From Gemmobacter sp. (lineage in GTDB: Bacteria; Pseudomonadota; Alphaproteobacteria; Rhodobacterales; Rhodobacteraceae): DNA of 16,109 nt. This document shows, in pieces, positions 7,600 to 14,594 of this stretch. The notes under the pieces were generated by a model. It was not told the origin of the DNA. It did no database searches and worked only from the letters and a program-made list of their open reading frames with translations. A program made the position numbers and the translations under genes. How positions within the stretch are numbered: the first letter of the stretch is position 1; each line of letters opens with the position of its first letter. Location of the stretch: contig JAUSPL010000073.1 of NCBI GenBank assembly GCA_030656535.1, positions 1 to 16,109 on the forward strand, in the 5' to 3' direction.

Positions 7600-7952
7600 T
7601 ATTATACCGCGCACCAGCTCAGGTAGTCTGCGGCGGTAGCGCTTTCTCGCAAAAAACATCATTGTATGACAAATACTTGGAATCAGACAAAAGCACTTGC
7701 GCATAGACACTCGCGTTTTACCTCAACGCCGCATCAACGTTTGACGAGTCCCCCCTGAAACCTTGGAGGCTTTTTGCATTCTGAGGGTCCGGGTCAAGCC
7801 TTGCCCACATTGCTGGGTTAAGTGGCTGAATAGTGTCCACCATCGAAAGTGGACACTATGGTGATGTCGCTGCCCAGCGTCATTTCCGGGCTTGGTCCAC
7901 TTTGCGCGCGCACAGACTGGCGCCGTGCCGTCTTCGTTGCCATATACGGAAA
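7600..7952. other. Gene-free stretch after the TRAP operon
   Basis: No credible coding frame is seen here. A longer reading of the next gene from GTG at 7833 is possible but unlikely. The only clear structure is the three-armed repeat at 7830-7903, listed separately. The stretch is otherwise AT-richer than the flanking genes and probably includes the promoter of the following three-gene cluster, but no convincing -35/-10 pair could be picked. Confidence 0.4.
7830..7903. repeat. Three-armed GTGGAC inverted repeat with two mutually exclusive stems
   Basis: ATAGTGTCCAC at 7830-7840 is perfectly complementary to GTGGACACTAT at 7849-7859 (11 bp, 8-base loop). Part of the same middle arm, AAAGTGGAC at 7846-7854, is also perfectly complementary to GTCCACTTT at 7895-7903 (9 bp). 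The middle arm can therefore pair with either neighbour. No T-tract follows either stem. Possible readings are insertion-sequence ends or a small non-autonomous element, a protein-binding palindrome, or a leader RNA switch ahead of the gene at 7953. Confidence 0.6.
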
Positions 7953-8252
7953 ATGAAAAAGCTGATTTCCCTTTGGCAAGGCCACCTTCCTCTTCGGGAT
8001 GCGTTCTGGGATTGGGTTGTTTTTGGGGGTCTACTGGTCAATGTCACAACCAGCATTCTTCTCCTTGTTCTTCTGATCTACGATCAACCTTGGGCCGCAC
8101 TGATTGTGGGCAAGGGGTGTTCTCTCCCTTACAATCTTGTGGCGACCGTTGGTGTCTGGCGTTCCGCAATGCGCCATGACGGACCAGCCATGCAGGCTGA
8201 CGCGGCGCGGATCGCGACATTGATCCTCATGACTGTGCTGAGTTTGACGTGA
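7953..8252 (+). CDS. Small membrane protein of unknown function (99 aa)
   Basis: The 99-aa product starts MKKLISLWQGHLPLRDAFWD and has two or three hydrophobic segments, at about 20-42 (WVVFGGLLVNVTTSILLLVL), about 46-66, and a C-terminal one near 84-98. Between them is a conserved-looking VATVGVWRSAMRHDGP segment. It resembles short, uncharacterised proteobacterial inner-membrane proteins I have seen annotated only as hypothetical. ATG at 7953 is preferred to GTG at 7833, because the 40 residues in between are Arg/His-rich, lack hydrophobic character and begin inside the palindrome. It is followed after 46 bases by another membrane-protein gene on the same strand and is probably co-transcribed with it. 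Function unknown. Confidence 0.72.
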   Translation: MKKLISLWQGHLPLRDAFWDWVVFGGLLVNVTTSILLLVLLIYDQPWAALIVGKGCSLPYNLVATVGVWRSAMRHDGPAMQADAARIATLILMTVLSLT

Positions 8253-8298
8253 AAGCAGTAAAGGATGGGAGAATGGCAAACGGATTGAGGGTCTGCAG

Positions 8299-9273
8299 AT
8301 GACACAGCATTCCTACACGCACCCCACCGCCGACCGGAGGCCACCTCGAAAGCAGTCGAATGAAATGCGACAGGAAGGCTTGCGCGACAGCGTGGATGCG
8401 TTCGTTCAACGGCATTTCACTTGGCCCGGCACCTTGCATCTGCATGGCGCCGCACTGGGGCTGGATATCCTGCGGGCACCGGTCAATGTCGTGCTGTCGC
8501 CGATCCTCGTTCTGATAAGAATGGCCGCATGGATCTGCCGAAAGCTGCGTATGGCGCGCGTTGCGGACTGGCTGCTGGCGCGCCGGTTGCTGCTGCGGAC
8601 GGCCGTCTCGGCGCGGGTTGAGGCCGCAATCTTGAAGGAGCTTCTTGATGTTCCGCTTCCCTCAGGCACCGGAATTCCCGACCGCGCGTCGATGTCGCGG
8701 GCCATTCTCGCTGCGCCCCGGTTTCGTGAGATGATCCGCAGCCATGGCACGGTTGCCGAAGCGCGGGCTACTGCGGACCGGATCGTTGGGGCAGTGGGCG
8801 ACTATACCGCCACGCGATCGTCAATTGCCGAGTTCACGACCGGCCTTGTTACCCTTGCCATCGGTGCCATTGTATTTCAGGCGCTGACCCCGGGCATGAT
8901 CTCGATGGCCCCCGGCCTTGCGGAGGCGGTATCGCAAGGCAGTGCCATTGCAGACTTTCCCTTGGGCGCAACACTGGGTGGCGTCTGGTACGGCGTCTTT
9001 CCAGTCGGACCTTCGCCTGGTCTTATAGCGGTCACCGTCGTGGGCCTGATGTTGGTTGGGTCGGTAATCGCTGCCTTTGCAGGCATCTTTGCCGATCCGC
9101 TTCAGGCCAGGTTGGGCATCCACCAACGCCGATTGATGCGGCTGTTCGAAACGCTGGACGCGGAAATGGGCGGCGCGCGCAACAAACCGTTTGGTGCACA
9201 AGAGCACCTGCTTCCCCGGACTTTCGATCTCTGGGATGCGGCGTTGTCAGTGTTGCGAGTGTTCCGCGGCTGA
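8299..9273 (+). CDS. Membrane protein of unknown function, DUF6635-like
   Basis: The product is 324 aa. After a hydrophilic N-terminus comes RDSVDAFVQRHFTWPGTLHL (29-48) and the hydrophobic segment APVNVVLSPILVLIRMAAWI at 60-79. There are two further hydrophobic segments at about 181-203 and 241-264, the first ending in a TPG-I-S motif (197-202). The pattern of an N-terminal FV-RHFTWPGT box, a central YTATRSSIAEFTTG stretch (169-182) and a TPG box matches what I remember of the uncharacterised family DUF6635; this is recall, not a search. GAGGG 7 bases before the ATG supports the start, with M23 as a weaker alternative. It sits between two other uncharacterised genes. Biochemical function unknown. 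Confidence 0.82.
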   Translation: MTQHSYTHPTADRRPPRKQSNEMRQEGLRDSVDAFVQRHFTWPGTLHLHGAALGLDILRAPVNVVLSPILVLIRMAAWICRKLRMARVADWLLARRLLLRTAVSARVEAAILKELLDVPLPSGTGIPDRASMSRAILAAPRFREMIRSHGTVAEARATADRIVGAVGDYTATRSSIAEFTTGLVTLAIGAIVFQALTPGMISMAPGLAEAVSQGSAIADFPLGATLGGVWYGVFPVGPSPGLIAVTVVGLMLVGSVIAAFAGIFADPLQARLGIHQRRLMRLFETLDAEMGGARNKPFGAQEHLLPRTFDLWDAALSVLRVFRG

Positions 9274-9355
9274 AACGGGGTTTGCCATCCGGGTCTTCCG
9301 ATTGAGGCTGCTCGATCCCATGTATTCGCCAACGCAACGCCATAAGGAGTCTCAC

Positions 9356-9859
9356 ATGGACACGAACGACCGCCAGGCCATCAGCTCGCTTTTTGACAAG
9401 CTCGCAAATATCGAGCGTCAAGTTCCCACGCGCGATTCCGAGGCCGAACACTATATTGCCGCTGCTATCGCGCGGCAGCCGGGTGCGCCCTATTACATGG
9501 CGCAGACAGTTGTGGTGCAAGAACATGCGCTGAACGCAGCGCAGTCGCGCATCGAAGAGTTGGAGGCAGAACTTGCCGAGGCCCGCCAGTCACAGCAAGG
9601 CGGCGGATTTTTATCGGGCCTTTTCGGCGCTGGCCCCACGCCGCGGCAGACCCGACGCACCACGCAAGCTATGCCTCAAGGTGCGCCGGGCGGGTTTCTT
9701 GCCGGTGCGGGGCAGACTGCGATGGGTGTTGCGGGTGGGATGCTGCTCGCCAACGCAATCGGCGGCATGTTTGCAAGCCCTGCTCAGGCCAGTGAACTGT
9801 CGCCAGAGGAAGAGCCGGACCTTGGCGATGAAGGCTTCGCGGATGACAGTGATTGGTAG
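9356..9859 (+). CDS. DUF2076-family protein
   Basis: The 167-aa product begins MDTNDRQAISSLFDKLANIE, continues with the AEHYIAAAIARQPGAPYYMAQTVVVQEHAL stretch of the DUF2076 family (30-59), and then a probable coiled coil at about 57-80. Next is a Gly/Phe patch (GGGFLSGLFG, 82-91), and a Gly/Ala-rich hydrophobic segment at 112-139 (GGFLAGAGQTAMGVAGGMLL...). It ends in an acidic tail. It looks like a membrane- or envelope-associated protein, but the family has no established biochemical role. AAGGAG ending 6 bases before the ATG fixes the start; the frame is open further upstream from 9191 but without family sequence. Last of the three-gene cluster. Confidence 0.88.
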   Translation: MDTNDRQAISSLFDKLANIERQVPTRDSEAEHYIAAAIARQPGAPYYMAQTVVVQEHALNAAQSRIEELEAELAEARQSQQGGGFLSGLFGAGPTPRQTRRTTQAMPQGAPGGFLAGAGQTAMGVAGGMLLANAIGGMFASPAQASELSPEEEPDLGDEGFADDSDW

Positions 9860-9931
9860 ATCGGCGGTGGCTTGACCCCGGGGCGTCGACGCTTGGCAGA
9901 CCCATCTCCGCGCGCTGCGGTTGAACCTCTT

Positions 9932-9957
9932 GGCGCGGGTGCTGTCGCCCCCGCGCC
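9932..9957. terminator. GC-rich hairpin between convergent operons
   Basis: GGCGCGGG (9932-9939) pairs with CCCGCGCC (9950-9957) across a 10-base loop, in the 150-base gap between the converging DUF2076 and CNNM-type genes. The position suits a bidirectional terminator. No proper T-tract follows on either strand, so any termination would be weak or factor-assisted. Confidence 0.35.
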
Positions 9958-10009
9958 GGATGTGTGCCCGGTCGGGGGCGGGCTGAAGCCGTGCGATCCG
10001 TAGTTGACG

Positions 10010-11056
10010 TCACGCAGCCTGGGTCGCAGCAACTGCCTTTTGCGCGGCGATCCCCGCGGGAAGAACGCGCTTGAGGATGTCGGCAAGAGTTATGATCCCG
10101 CACACCGCATCGTTGTGCATCACGATGGCGATCTGCACGCTCGACTCGCGCATGCGGCCGAGCGCCTCATAAACGGGGGTCTGTGCATCCAGCACAAAGG
10201 CCGGGCGGGCGATATCGGAAGCAAGTTGTGCATCCGGCAAGAGCAGGGTATCGCGCACATGGACGACGGATGGCGCTCCATCACCAGCGGCGGACATCAG
10301 GATCCGCATGTGCCCGGACTGCAGGGCCGCAGCCCGAACTTCGGCAGCCGTGGCCTGCGGCAGAACCTGTGTCGGAACCACGCCAGTGGCAACCAGAGCG
10401 ATGACGGGCATTGTGCCAAGGTCGATGAAGCCCGAAAGTTGCTTCTGCATTTCTGGCTCAAGCGTGCCGACCTTGGCTGAATGTTCCACCAGCTGGCGAA
10501 TGGTTGCGATGTCCTGCCCCCCGACAGCAGCGCTCTCGACCGGCTCGACGCCCGATGCCCGGACCAGACCATTCGCAAGGCTGTTCACCCAACGCAGCAG
10601 GGGTTTGAGCGGCCAGATGAAGGCGCGCGAAATCACACCGATGGCGAGTGCAGACTTTTCGGGGTGCGCAATGGCCCAGGATTTCGGGGCCATTTCGCCA
10701 ACGACCAGATGCAGGAATGTGACCACGAACAGCGACAGGGCAAACGCCGTGCCGCCCGCAGCCCAGAAGGGCAGGCCCCAGTCGATGAATACCGGGCCAA
10801 GCCAGGCGTCAACAGCGGGCTTTGTCACTGCACCCAGCGCGAAAGTGCAGACAGTGATGCCCAGTTGCGCACCCGCAAGCATCAGCGTCAGGTCGTTCAT
10901 GCCGCGCAGGGCGGCGCGGGCCGAGACGCTGGTCGGGGCCAGTTCTTCCAGCCGGTGCCGCCGCGCGCCGAGCAAGGCGAATTCGATGATGACGAACAGC
11001 GCGCTCAGGGCAATGAGGGCGACGGTGATCAGGGTTACACTCAACGCGCCGCTCAT
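10010..11056 (-). CDS. CNNM/CorC-family membrane protein, short form (DUF21-CBS, no CorC_HlyC domain)
   Basis: The product is 348 aa. An N-terminal DUF21/CNNM transmembrane domain covers about 1-165, with GEMAPKSWAIAHP at 120-132. A degenerate CBS pair follows at about 210-332, ending in the CGIITLADILKRVLP segment. The C-terminal CorC_HlyC domain found in its upstream partner is absent. Relatives are CorC, HlyC-annotated 'hemolysins' and the CNNM transporters, which are linked to magnesium efflux or divalent-cation homeostasis with CBS domains as nucleotide sensors. The ATG overlaps the stop of the 458-aa paralogue by 4 bases, so the two are probably made together and may form a heterodimer. 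Direct cytolytic function is not supported. Confidence 0.88.
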   Translation of the reverse strand: MSGALSVTLITVALIALSALFVIIEFALLGARRHRLEELAPTSVSARAALRGMNDLTLMLAGAQLGITVCTFALGAVTKPAVDAWLGPVFIDWGLPFWAAGGTAFALSLFVVTFLHLVVGEMAPKSWAIAHPEKSALAIGVISRAFIWPLKPLLRWVNSLANGLVRASGVEPVESAAVGGQDIATIRQLVEHSAKVGTLEPEMQKQLSGFIDLGTMPVIALVATGVVPTQVLPQATAAEVRAAALQSGHMRILMSAAGDGAPSVVHVRDTLLLPDAQLASDIARPAFVLDAQTPVYEALGRMRESSVQIAIVMHNDAVCGIITLADILKRVLPAGIAAQKAVAATQAA

Positions 11057-12429
11057 TGGTCAACCTCGGTCATTGCGATTTCGACCAACCGCACGCGCAG
11101 TTGGGTTGGAATGTGGCGCTCGACGCGCAGCACGTCCACCTCAAGCCTGCGGCGCATCGGCTGATCGAGCACCAGTTCGGCCGGATCAATCGGCAGGTCG
11201 ACCGTCACGGTGTCGCCTTCGGAGGGCAAGGCGCCAAGTTCTGCAATCAGCAGGCCCGCCACAGTCTCGACATCGCCGCGGGGCAGATCGTAGCCGATGG
11301 CCCGCTGCACCTCGTCAAGGTGCACGTCGCCGTCCATGATCCAGATGTTGTCGCCATCGGGAATGAGCGAAAAGCCGGTGTCCGCGTCATGCTCGTCGGT
11401 GATCTCGCCCACGATTTCCATCGCCAGATCCTCGATCGTCAGCACCCCGGCAAAGCCGCCGTATTCGTCGATCACGCAGGCCAGCTGGTTGTCAGACTTG
11501 GTCAGTTGCGCCAGTGCATCGGGCAGCAGCATCAGGGTCGGCATCACCGTCGCGGGACGCATAACGGCAGACACCGGCTCGTCGGCACGCCCGGACACCA
11601 GTCGTTCGAGCACGTCGGAAAGATGCACGACACCCACGGGGGTATCGTCGTCGTCGATCACCGGATAGCGGGTGTGGGCGCGCGCCATCAGGCCGCGCAG
11701 CTCGTCCAGCGTCGTGTCGGGGCTGACCCAGTCGACCTGGGATCGCGGAACCATGGCGTGTTCGACGTCCTGCTTTGGAAAGTCGAGGATGCGGTCCATC
11801 ATCAGCGACAGCTCCACCGGCAGGTCACCGCTGTCGCGGCTGTCCGCAATGATGCGGGGCAGGTCGTCGGCCGAGGCGCTGATATCAAGATCATGCACCG
11901 GCTCGATCCGCAGTGCGCGCAAAAGCAGGTTCGCCGACTTGTCGAAGAACCCGATCAGCCAGCCGAACACCGTCAGGTAGATGAGCGTTGACTTCGCAAG
12001 CCCCCGCGCCAATGGCTCGGGGTTCGCGATGGCAAGGTTCTTGGGGTAAAGTTCACCGAAGATCATCTGGATGATCGTGGCCGCCACCAGCGCCAGTATT
12101 GTGCCGACGGCAACACCCACTTCTGTGGGCACGCCCGCTACGCCCAGCAGGGTTCCCAAAGAATTGCCGACCATCGGCTGGGCGACAAAGCCGACCAGCA
12201 AGCCTGTCACCGTGATGCCAAGCTGTGCACCCGACAGCATGAAGCTGGTGCGTTTGGTCACCGCAAGCGCGCGTTTGGCTGCCACATCGCCTTCTGCAGC
12301 CCGCGCAGCAAGCCGCGTGCGGTCGACTGACATGTAGGCGAATTCCTGGGCGACGAAATATCCATTTGCCGCAATGATCGCGAGAATGACGATTATCCCG
12401 ATCAGCAGGAAAAGAGTTGCTTCAATCAT
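11053..12429 (-). CDS. CNNM/CorC-family membrane protein, full length (DUF21-CBS-CorC_HlyC)
   Basis: The 458-aa product has the full three-domain layout. The DUF21/CNNM transmembrane domain covers about 1-180, with hydrophobic segments near 5-27, 63-85, 104-124 and 146-162, and GELYPKNLAIANPEPL at 125-140. The CBS pair covers about 220-340 and includes RYPVIDD at 254-260 and VIDEYGGFAGVLTIEDLAMEIV at 319-340. The CorC_HlyC domain covers about 352-445. The predicted role is divalent-cation (Mg/Co) transport or its regulation at the inner membrane, by analogy with CNNM and CorC proteins. It is the first gene of a two-gene minus-strand operon. The start ATG-ATT-GAA lacks a good ribosome-binding site, but the hydrophobic N-terminus begins right there, supporting it. 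Confidence 0.92.
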   Translation of the reverse strand: MIEATLFLLIGIIVILAIIAANGYFVAQEFAYMSVDRTRLAARAAEGDVAAKRALAVTKRTSFMLSGAQLGITVTGLLVGFVAQPMVGNSLGTLLGVAGVPTEVGVAVGTILALVAATIIQMIFGELYPKNLAIANPEPLARGLAKSTLIYLTVFGWLIGFFDKSANLLLRALRIEPVHDLDISASADDLPRIIADSRDSGDLPVELSLMMDRILDFPKQDVEHAMVPRSQVDWVSPDTTLDELRGLMARAHTRYPVIDDDDTPVGVVHLSDVLERLVSGRADEPVSAVMRPATVMPTLMLLPDALAQLTKSDNQLACVIDEYGGFAGVLTIEDLAMEIVGEITDEHDADTGFSLIPDGDNIWIMDGDVHLDEVQRAIGYDLPRGDVETVAGLLIAELGALPSEGDTVTVDLPIDPAELVLDQPMRRRLEVDVLRVERHIPTQLRVRLVEIAMTEVDQ

Positions 12430-12635
12430 CAGAGCACAAGCGACACTGAAATCTGTTTTAGGAGATAGAATCTTGGATGGTTGTCCACTGAGGAAGAGCG
12501 CCTGTTTTGTTGCGAATTCTTCTCAAGTGTGGTGTCCAGGCACTTCTGTCAATCCCTTGCTGACTTATCCATCCGGCCTTACCGTTTCAGGTGAGAGGCC
12601 GCTCATGGTGGCGTGATGCAGTTATGGGCAGGCAT
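12430..12635. other. Leader region of the CNNM pair, no gene seen
   Basis: It should contain the minus-strand promoter of the CNNM operon. Read on the minus strand, a consensus-like TTGACA lies at 12547-12552, but no convincing -10 box follows at the right distance. I looked for a magnesium-sensing leader (long structured RNA, small leader ORF) and saw no clear one. The region may also include the boundary of the mobile-element debris to its right. Confidence 0.3.
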
Positions 12636-12884
12636 CTATCTGCTGCACACCCGCGTTTGATCCCGCAAGACAGCGTAGTCGCTCAGCATCCGGACGACCA
12701 TCGCGCCCTCCGGCAGCGCATCCGCCGCGTCGGCGGCGCGCGTTTGATCGGCTGCGCTGTATTCCACCACAGGTGGGCAAGTTGCCTGTCCGTCAGAACT
12801 GGCCATCCCGAAGGCGGTCAGCCAAAGTATCGCGATCAGTGGGGCGGCGGCTGGCAGCGTCCAGCATCCGGCGTTGGACTTCAT
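12636..12884 (-). CDS. Rz1-like outer-membrane spanin / phage lysis accessory protein
   Basis: The 82-aa product has an N-terminal hydrophobic signal-like segment (LPAAAPLIAILWLTAFGMAS) and then CPPVVEYSAADQTRAADAAD, ALPEGAMVVRMLSDYAVLRDQTRVC. This pattern (CP-VV-EYS near the start, a LP-G middle and a DY-LRDQ-R-C end) matches short lysis-cassette proteins of alphaproteobacterial prophages as I remember them; I could not search. ATG at 12884 is chosen; an in-frame GTG at 12935 would add 17 residues. No lipobox is obvious, so it may not be a true lipoprotein. It lies on the same strand as, and about 150 bases downstream of, a tail-protein fragment, consistent with the late end of a decayed prophage. 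Confidence 0.6.
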   Translation of the reverse strand: MKSNAGCWTLPAAAPLIAILWLTAFGMASSDGQATCPPVVEYSAADQTRAADAADALPEGAMVVRMLSDYAVLRDQTRVCSR

Positions 12885-12891
12885 GGGTTTT

Positions 12892-12984
12892 CTACGATGT
12901 TGAAAGATGTTCCGCCAACCGCCCGGCGCGTTCACCGGCGCTGCGGAGGTTGAGCAGGAACAGGGCGATGGTGAGGTCGGCCAT
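12892..12984 (-). CDS. Possible 30-aa remnant ORF between phage relic genes
   Basis: ATG at 12984 opens a 30-codon frame reading MADLTIALFLLNLRSAGERA and ending at a TAG 7 bases before the lysis-gene start. It has a short hydrophobic stretch followed by an Arg-containing tail. It could be the start of a small phage membrane protein, or chance. No ribosome-binding site is evident and I recognise no family. Listed because the gap between tail fragment and lysis gene would otherwise be unexplained. Confidence 0.2.
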   Translation of the reverse strand: MADLTIALFLLNLRSAGERAGRLAEHLSTS

Positions 12985-13036
12985 CAATAGACCCAGCGCT
13001 TTGCATGCCGGGGCGTGGTTCTCTGGGCGGCAGGTC

Positions 13037-13267
13037 TTAGACGATGCGGTCTTGTCGCACGGCGTCGATGCTTCGCAGGTCCGAGCCCGCGATGGACACC
13101 GGCTGCAACTCGGTCAGGCAACCGTCACGTTCGAGCAGGATCACATCGCAGGGATCGAACGCAAGACGCGAGGGCGGCAGACGAAACACCGCACTTTCGC
13201 GCCCAACCCAAGCCTCCATCAGCGTGCGACGACAGCAGCGTTCTGCTTTTTCGGGCGGCAAAGCCAT
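13037..13267 (-). pseudogene. Phage tail / gene-transfer-agent host-specificity protein, C-terminal fragment
   Basis: The 76-residue frame carries the sequence LMEAWVGRESAVFRLPPSRLAFDPCDVILLERDG and ends QPVSIAGSDLRSIDAVRQDRIV before TAA. The WxxRE...F-LPPSRLAF-P-DVI pattern is typical of the C-terminal part of the large baseplate/tail protein of rhodobacterial prophages and gene transfer agents (gp15-like, Phage-tail_3 type). Such proteins are usually many hundreds of residues long, so only the tail end survives. Upstream in frame (to about 13330) the sequence stays open, but it then runs into the IS110 remnant on the other strand. It is followed on the same strand by the spanin-like gene. 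The family call is from recall of the motif. Confidence 0.55.
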
Positions 13268-13317
13268 CGGGAACGACCCTGAGGCGGTGCGAGTCCTGTC
13301 CAGCCCTGCAGACGGGA

Positions 13318-13744
13318 GAGGTGCAGTTCCGCAAGAAGTTCACGCGACAGCAGTTCTCCGCGTTCATGGCCCGGCAGGGCGCATTGCCTCGTCCTCTTCG
13401 AAGCCTGTGGTGGCGTAGATTGCTGGGGGCGGGGGATGGAAGCGCTTGGGCGCGCAGTGAAACTGATCGCGCCGCAGGATGTTCGCCCGTTCGTCAAGCG
13501 TCAGAAAAATGACGTGGCCGATGCCGAAGCGACCGCAATCGCGGCCCGCCAAGCCGCGATGCGCTTCGTGCAGCCCAGAACGATTGAGCAGCAGTCCCAC
13601 GCGGCGTTGTTCCGCGGCCGGGAACGGCTGGGTCATCAGCGCACCGTCGATGTGAATGCCTTGCGGGCCCTGCTGCATGAGCATGGCCACGTGTTTCCCA
13701 TAGGACTACGCTACCTTGATCGCATGGCGGCGCTTGTGGATGAC
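13318..13744 (+). pseudogene. IS110-family transposase remnant, frameshifted and truncated at both ends
   Basis: Two frames together read like the N-terminal half of an IS110/IS1111-type transposase. From 13318 comes EVQFRKKFTRQQFSAFMARQ. After a shift near 13375-13381 the frame continues HCLVLFEACGGVDCWGRGME..., then VRPFVKRQKNDVADAEATAI and ERLGHQRTVDVNALRALLHE, fading out near 13744. The second IS110 copy in this window (15195-16034) aligns over the shared part (KRQKND-ADAEA-IAARQ, ALFR-RERL-HQRT--VNALRALL, HVFP) but differs at many positions, so these are different elements, not a recent duplication. The first catalytic Asp region and the whole C-terminal serine domain are missing. No function expected. 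Confidence 0.8.
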
Positions 13745-14007
13745 AAGGCCTTCGACTTGACCGATGTAGTGGCTGTCCATCAAGTCCGGGACAGCGATGA
13801 ACCGCTTGAGATCGGCAGGGCAACTCCAGCGGCATTGGCTGCACTCGACCTTGCGCCGGGGTCCATGGGGCCAAAGGTCAGCGCCGCCGCCTTCGTCATA
13901 ACAATCGGGCAATCTGCCGGGATCGGCCAGTTGTCGGATGCGCGCGCAATCCTTGAAGACCGTGCCGGAGCGCGCGTCCTGCCAGACCCGATCCCCAACC
14001 GTTCAAT
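13706..14007 (-). pseudogene. Open frame of unknown origin, probably a truncated gene chimeric with the IS110 remnant
   Basis: A minus-strand frame without ATG start stays open from just after a TGA near 14010 to a stop at 13706. It encodes DRVWQDARSGTVFKDCARI, a DCYDEGG segment and a CSQCRWSC cysteine cluster. The Cys pattern is mildly suggestive of a zinc ribbon, but only one full CxxC is present. Its last ~13 codons are antisense to the IS110 remnant, so any original C-terminus has been lost. An ATG-GTT-TGG-CTT-GAT run precedes the TGA in the same frame, as if a nonsense change had hit the start of the gene. I recognise no family; it may simply be non-coding. Confidence 0.2.
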
Positions 14008-14035
14008 CAAGCCAAACCATCAAAAAATTTCCTGA

Positions 14036-14309
14036 TTCACCCGAGCGGACCAACCTGCATCAGTGCGGCGTGGCGATTGCGGTGCGATAGTTCAGGCAGT
14101 TCATCAAGATGGGGGTGAGCGCGCACTTGGTACAGGTGATCGAAGAACACATGGGATCGCACGTCCCCTCGTTTCACGGTTCCACGTGCTTCTTTCCAGA
14201 CCGTCTGCGACACGAAAAACCTGAAACCGCACGCGATTGAGAAAACCCTGTCGGCCACGAAACAGCCGCCAGATAGCTGACGGCTAGATTTTCATTCAAG
14301 GATGTTGCC
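14036..14309. other. Gene-free stretch ahead of the CsbD-family gene
   Basis: Short frames occur on both strands (for example 14037-14258 on the minus strand, rich in Arg and His), but none shows a recognisable domain, credible start signal or family resemblance. It should contain the promoter of the CsbD gene. I looked for the GGAAC-N16/17-CGTT signature of the alphaproteobacterial general stress sigma factor EcfG and did not find it. Confidence 0.3.
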
Positions 14310-14483
14310 ATGGACAAGGATCGTGTAATCGGTTCAGCGAAGGTCGTCAAAGGCAAGGCCAAGGTGGCCGTCGGCAAGGCGATCGGCGACGCAAAGCTAG
14401 AAGCCGAAGGACAGGCCGACAAGGTTGAGGGCAAAGTTCAGAACGCTGTTGGGGGTATCAAGGATGCGATCCGTGACACTTGA
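14310..14483 (+). CDS. CsbD-family stress protein
   Basis: The 57-aa, lysine-rich, highly hydrophilic product reads MDKDRVIGSAKVVKGKAKVA in its first half, then a GDAKLEAEGQADKVEGKVQN segment and a GGIKDAIRDT end. The G-K repeats and the KLEAEG-ADK-GK-QN signature define the CsbD family, small proteins induced by general stress in many bacteria and of unknown molecular function. The length is right and the gene looks intact. AAGGA ending 7 bases before the ATG supports the start. It is monocistronic or paired with the small membrane-protein gene 111 bases downstream. It is an apparently healthy gene inside mobile-element debris. Confidence 0.92.
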   Translation: MDKDRVIGSAKVVKGKAKVAVGKAIGDAKLEAEGQADKVEGKVQNAVGGIKDAIRDT

Positions 14484-14594
14484 TGTTCATTGCAGCTTCC
14501 GGTTCATAATCATTGCGATTGACATGTCGAACCTACGGTGATTGGGCAGTCTGATGACCCTCAAGAATGAAAAAGACAGGCTAGGGAACCGGTA

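Noticed and set aside
7833..7952. Extension of the 99-aa membrane protein to GTG at 7833
   Set aside because: The added 40 residues begin within the palindrome, are Arg/His-rich and do not look like part of the protein.
10308..11339. Plus-strand open frame of 343 codons
   Set aside because: Antisense to the two CNNM-type genes; Ser/Arg/Pro-rich low-quality composition.
11056..11991. Plus-strand open frame of 311 codons
   Set aside because: Antisense to the full-length CNNM-type gene, which has clear domains throughout.
10010..12429. Calling the CNNM pair hemolysins (virulence factors)
   Set aside because: The HlyC/CorC name is historical; the DUF21-CBS architecture indicates cation transport or homeostasis, and nothing here suggests a secreted toxin.
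12430..12635. Magnesium riboswitch upstream of the CNNM operon
   Set aside because: No conserved paired elements or leader peptide could be recognised by eye; not enough to call.
13015..13512. Plus-strand frame of 165 codons as a single gene
   Set aside because: Only its residues encoded from about 13318 to 13378 look real (IS110 piece); the first part is antisense to the phage tail fragment and the last part is out of frame with the transposase.
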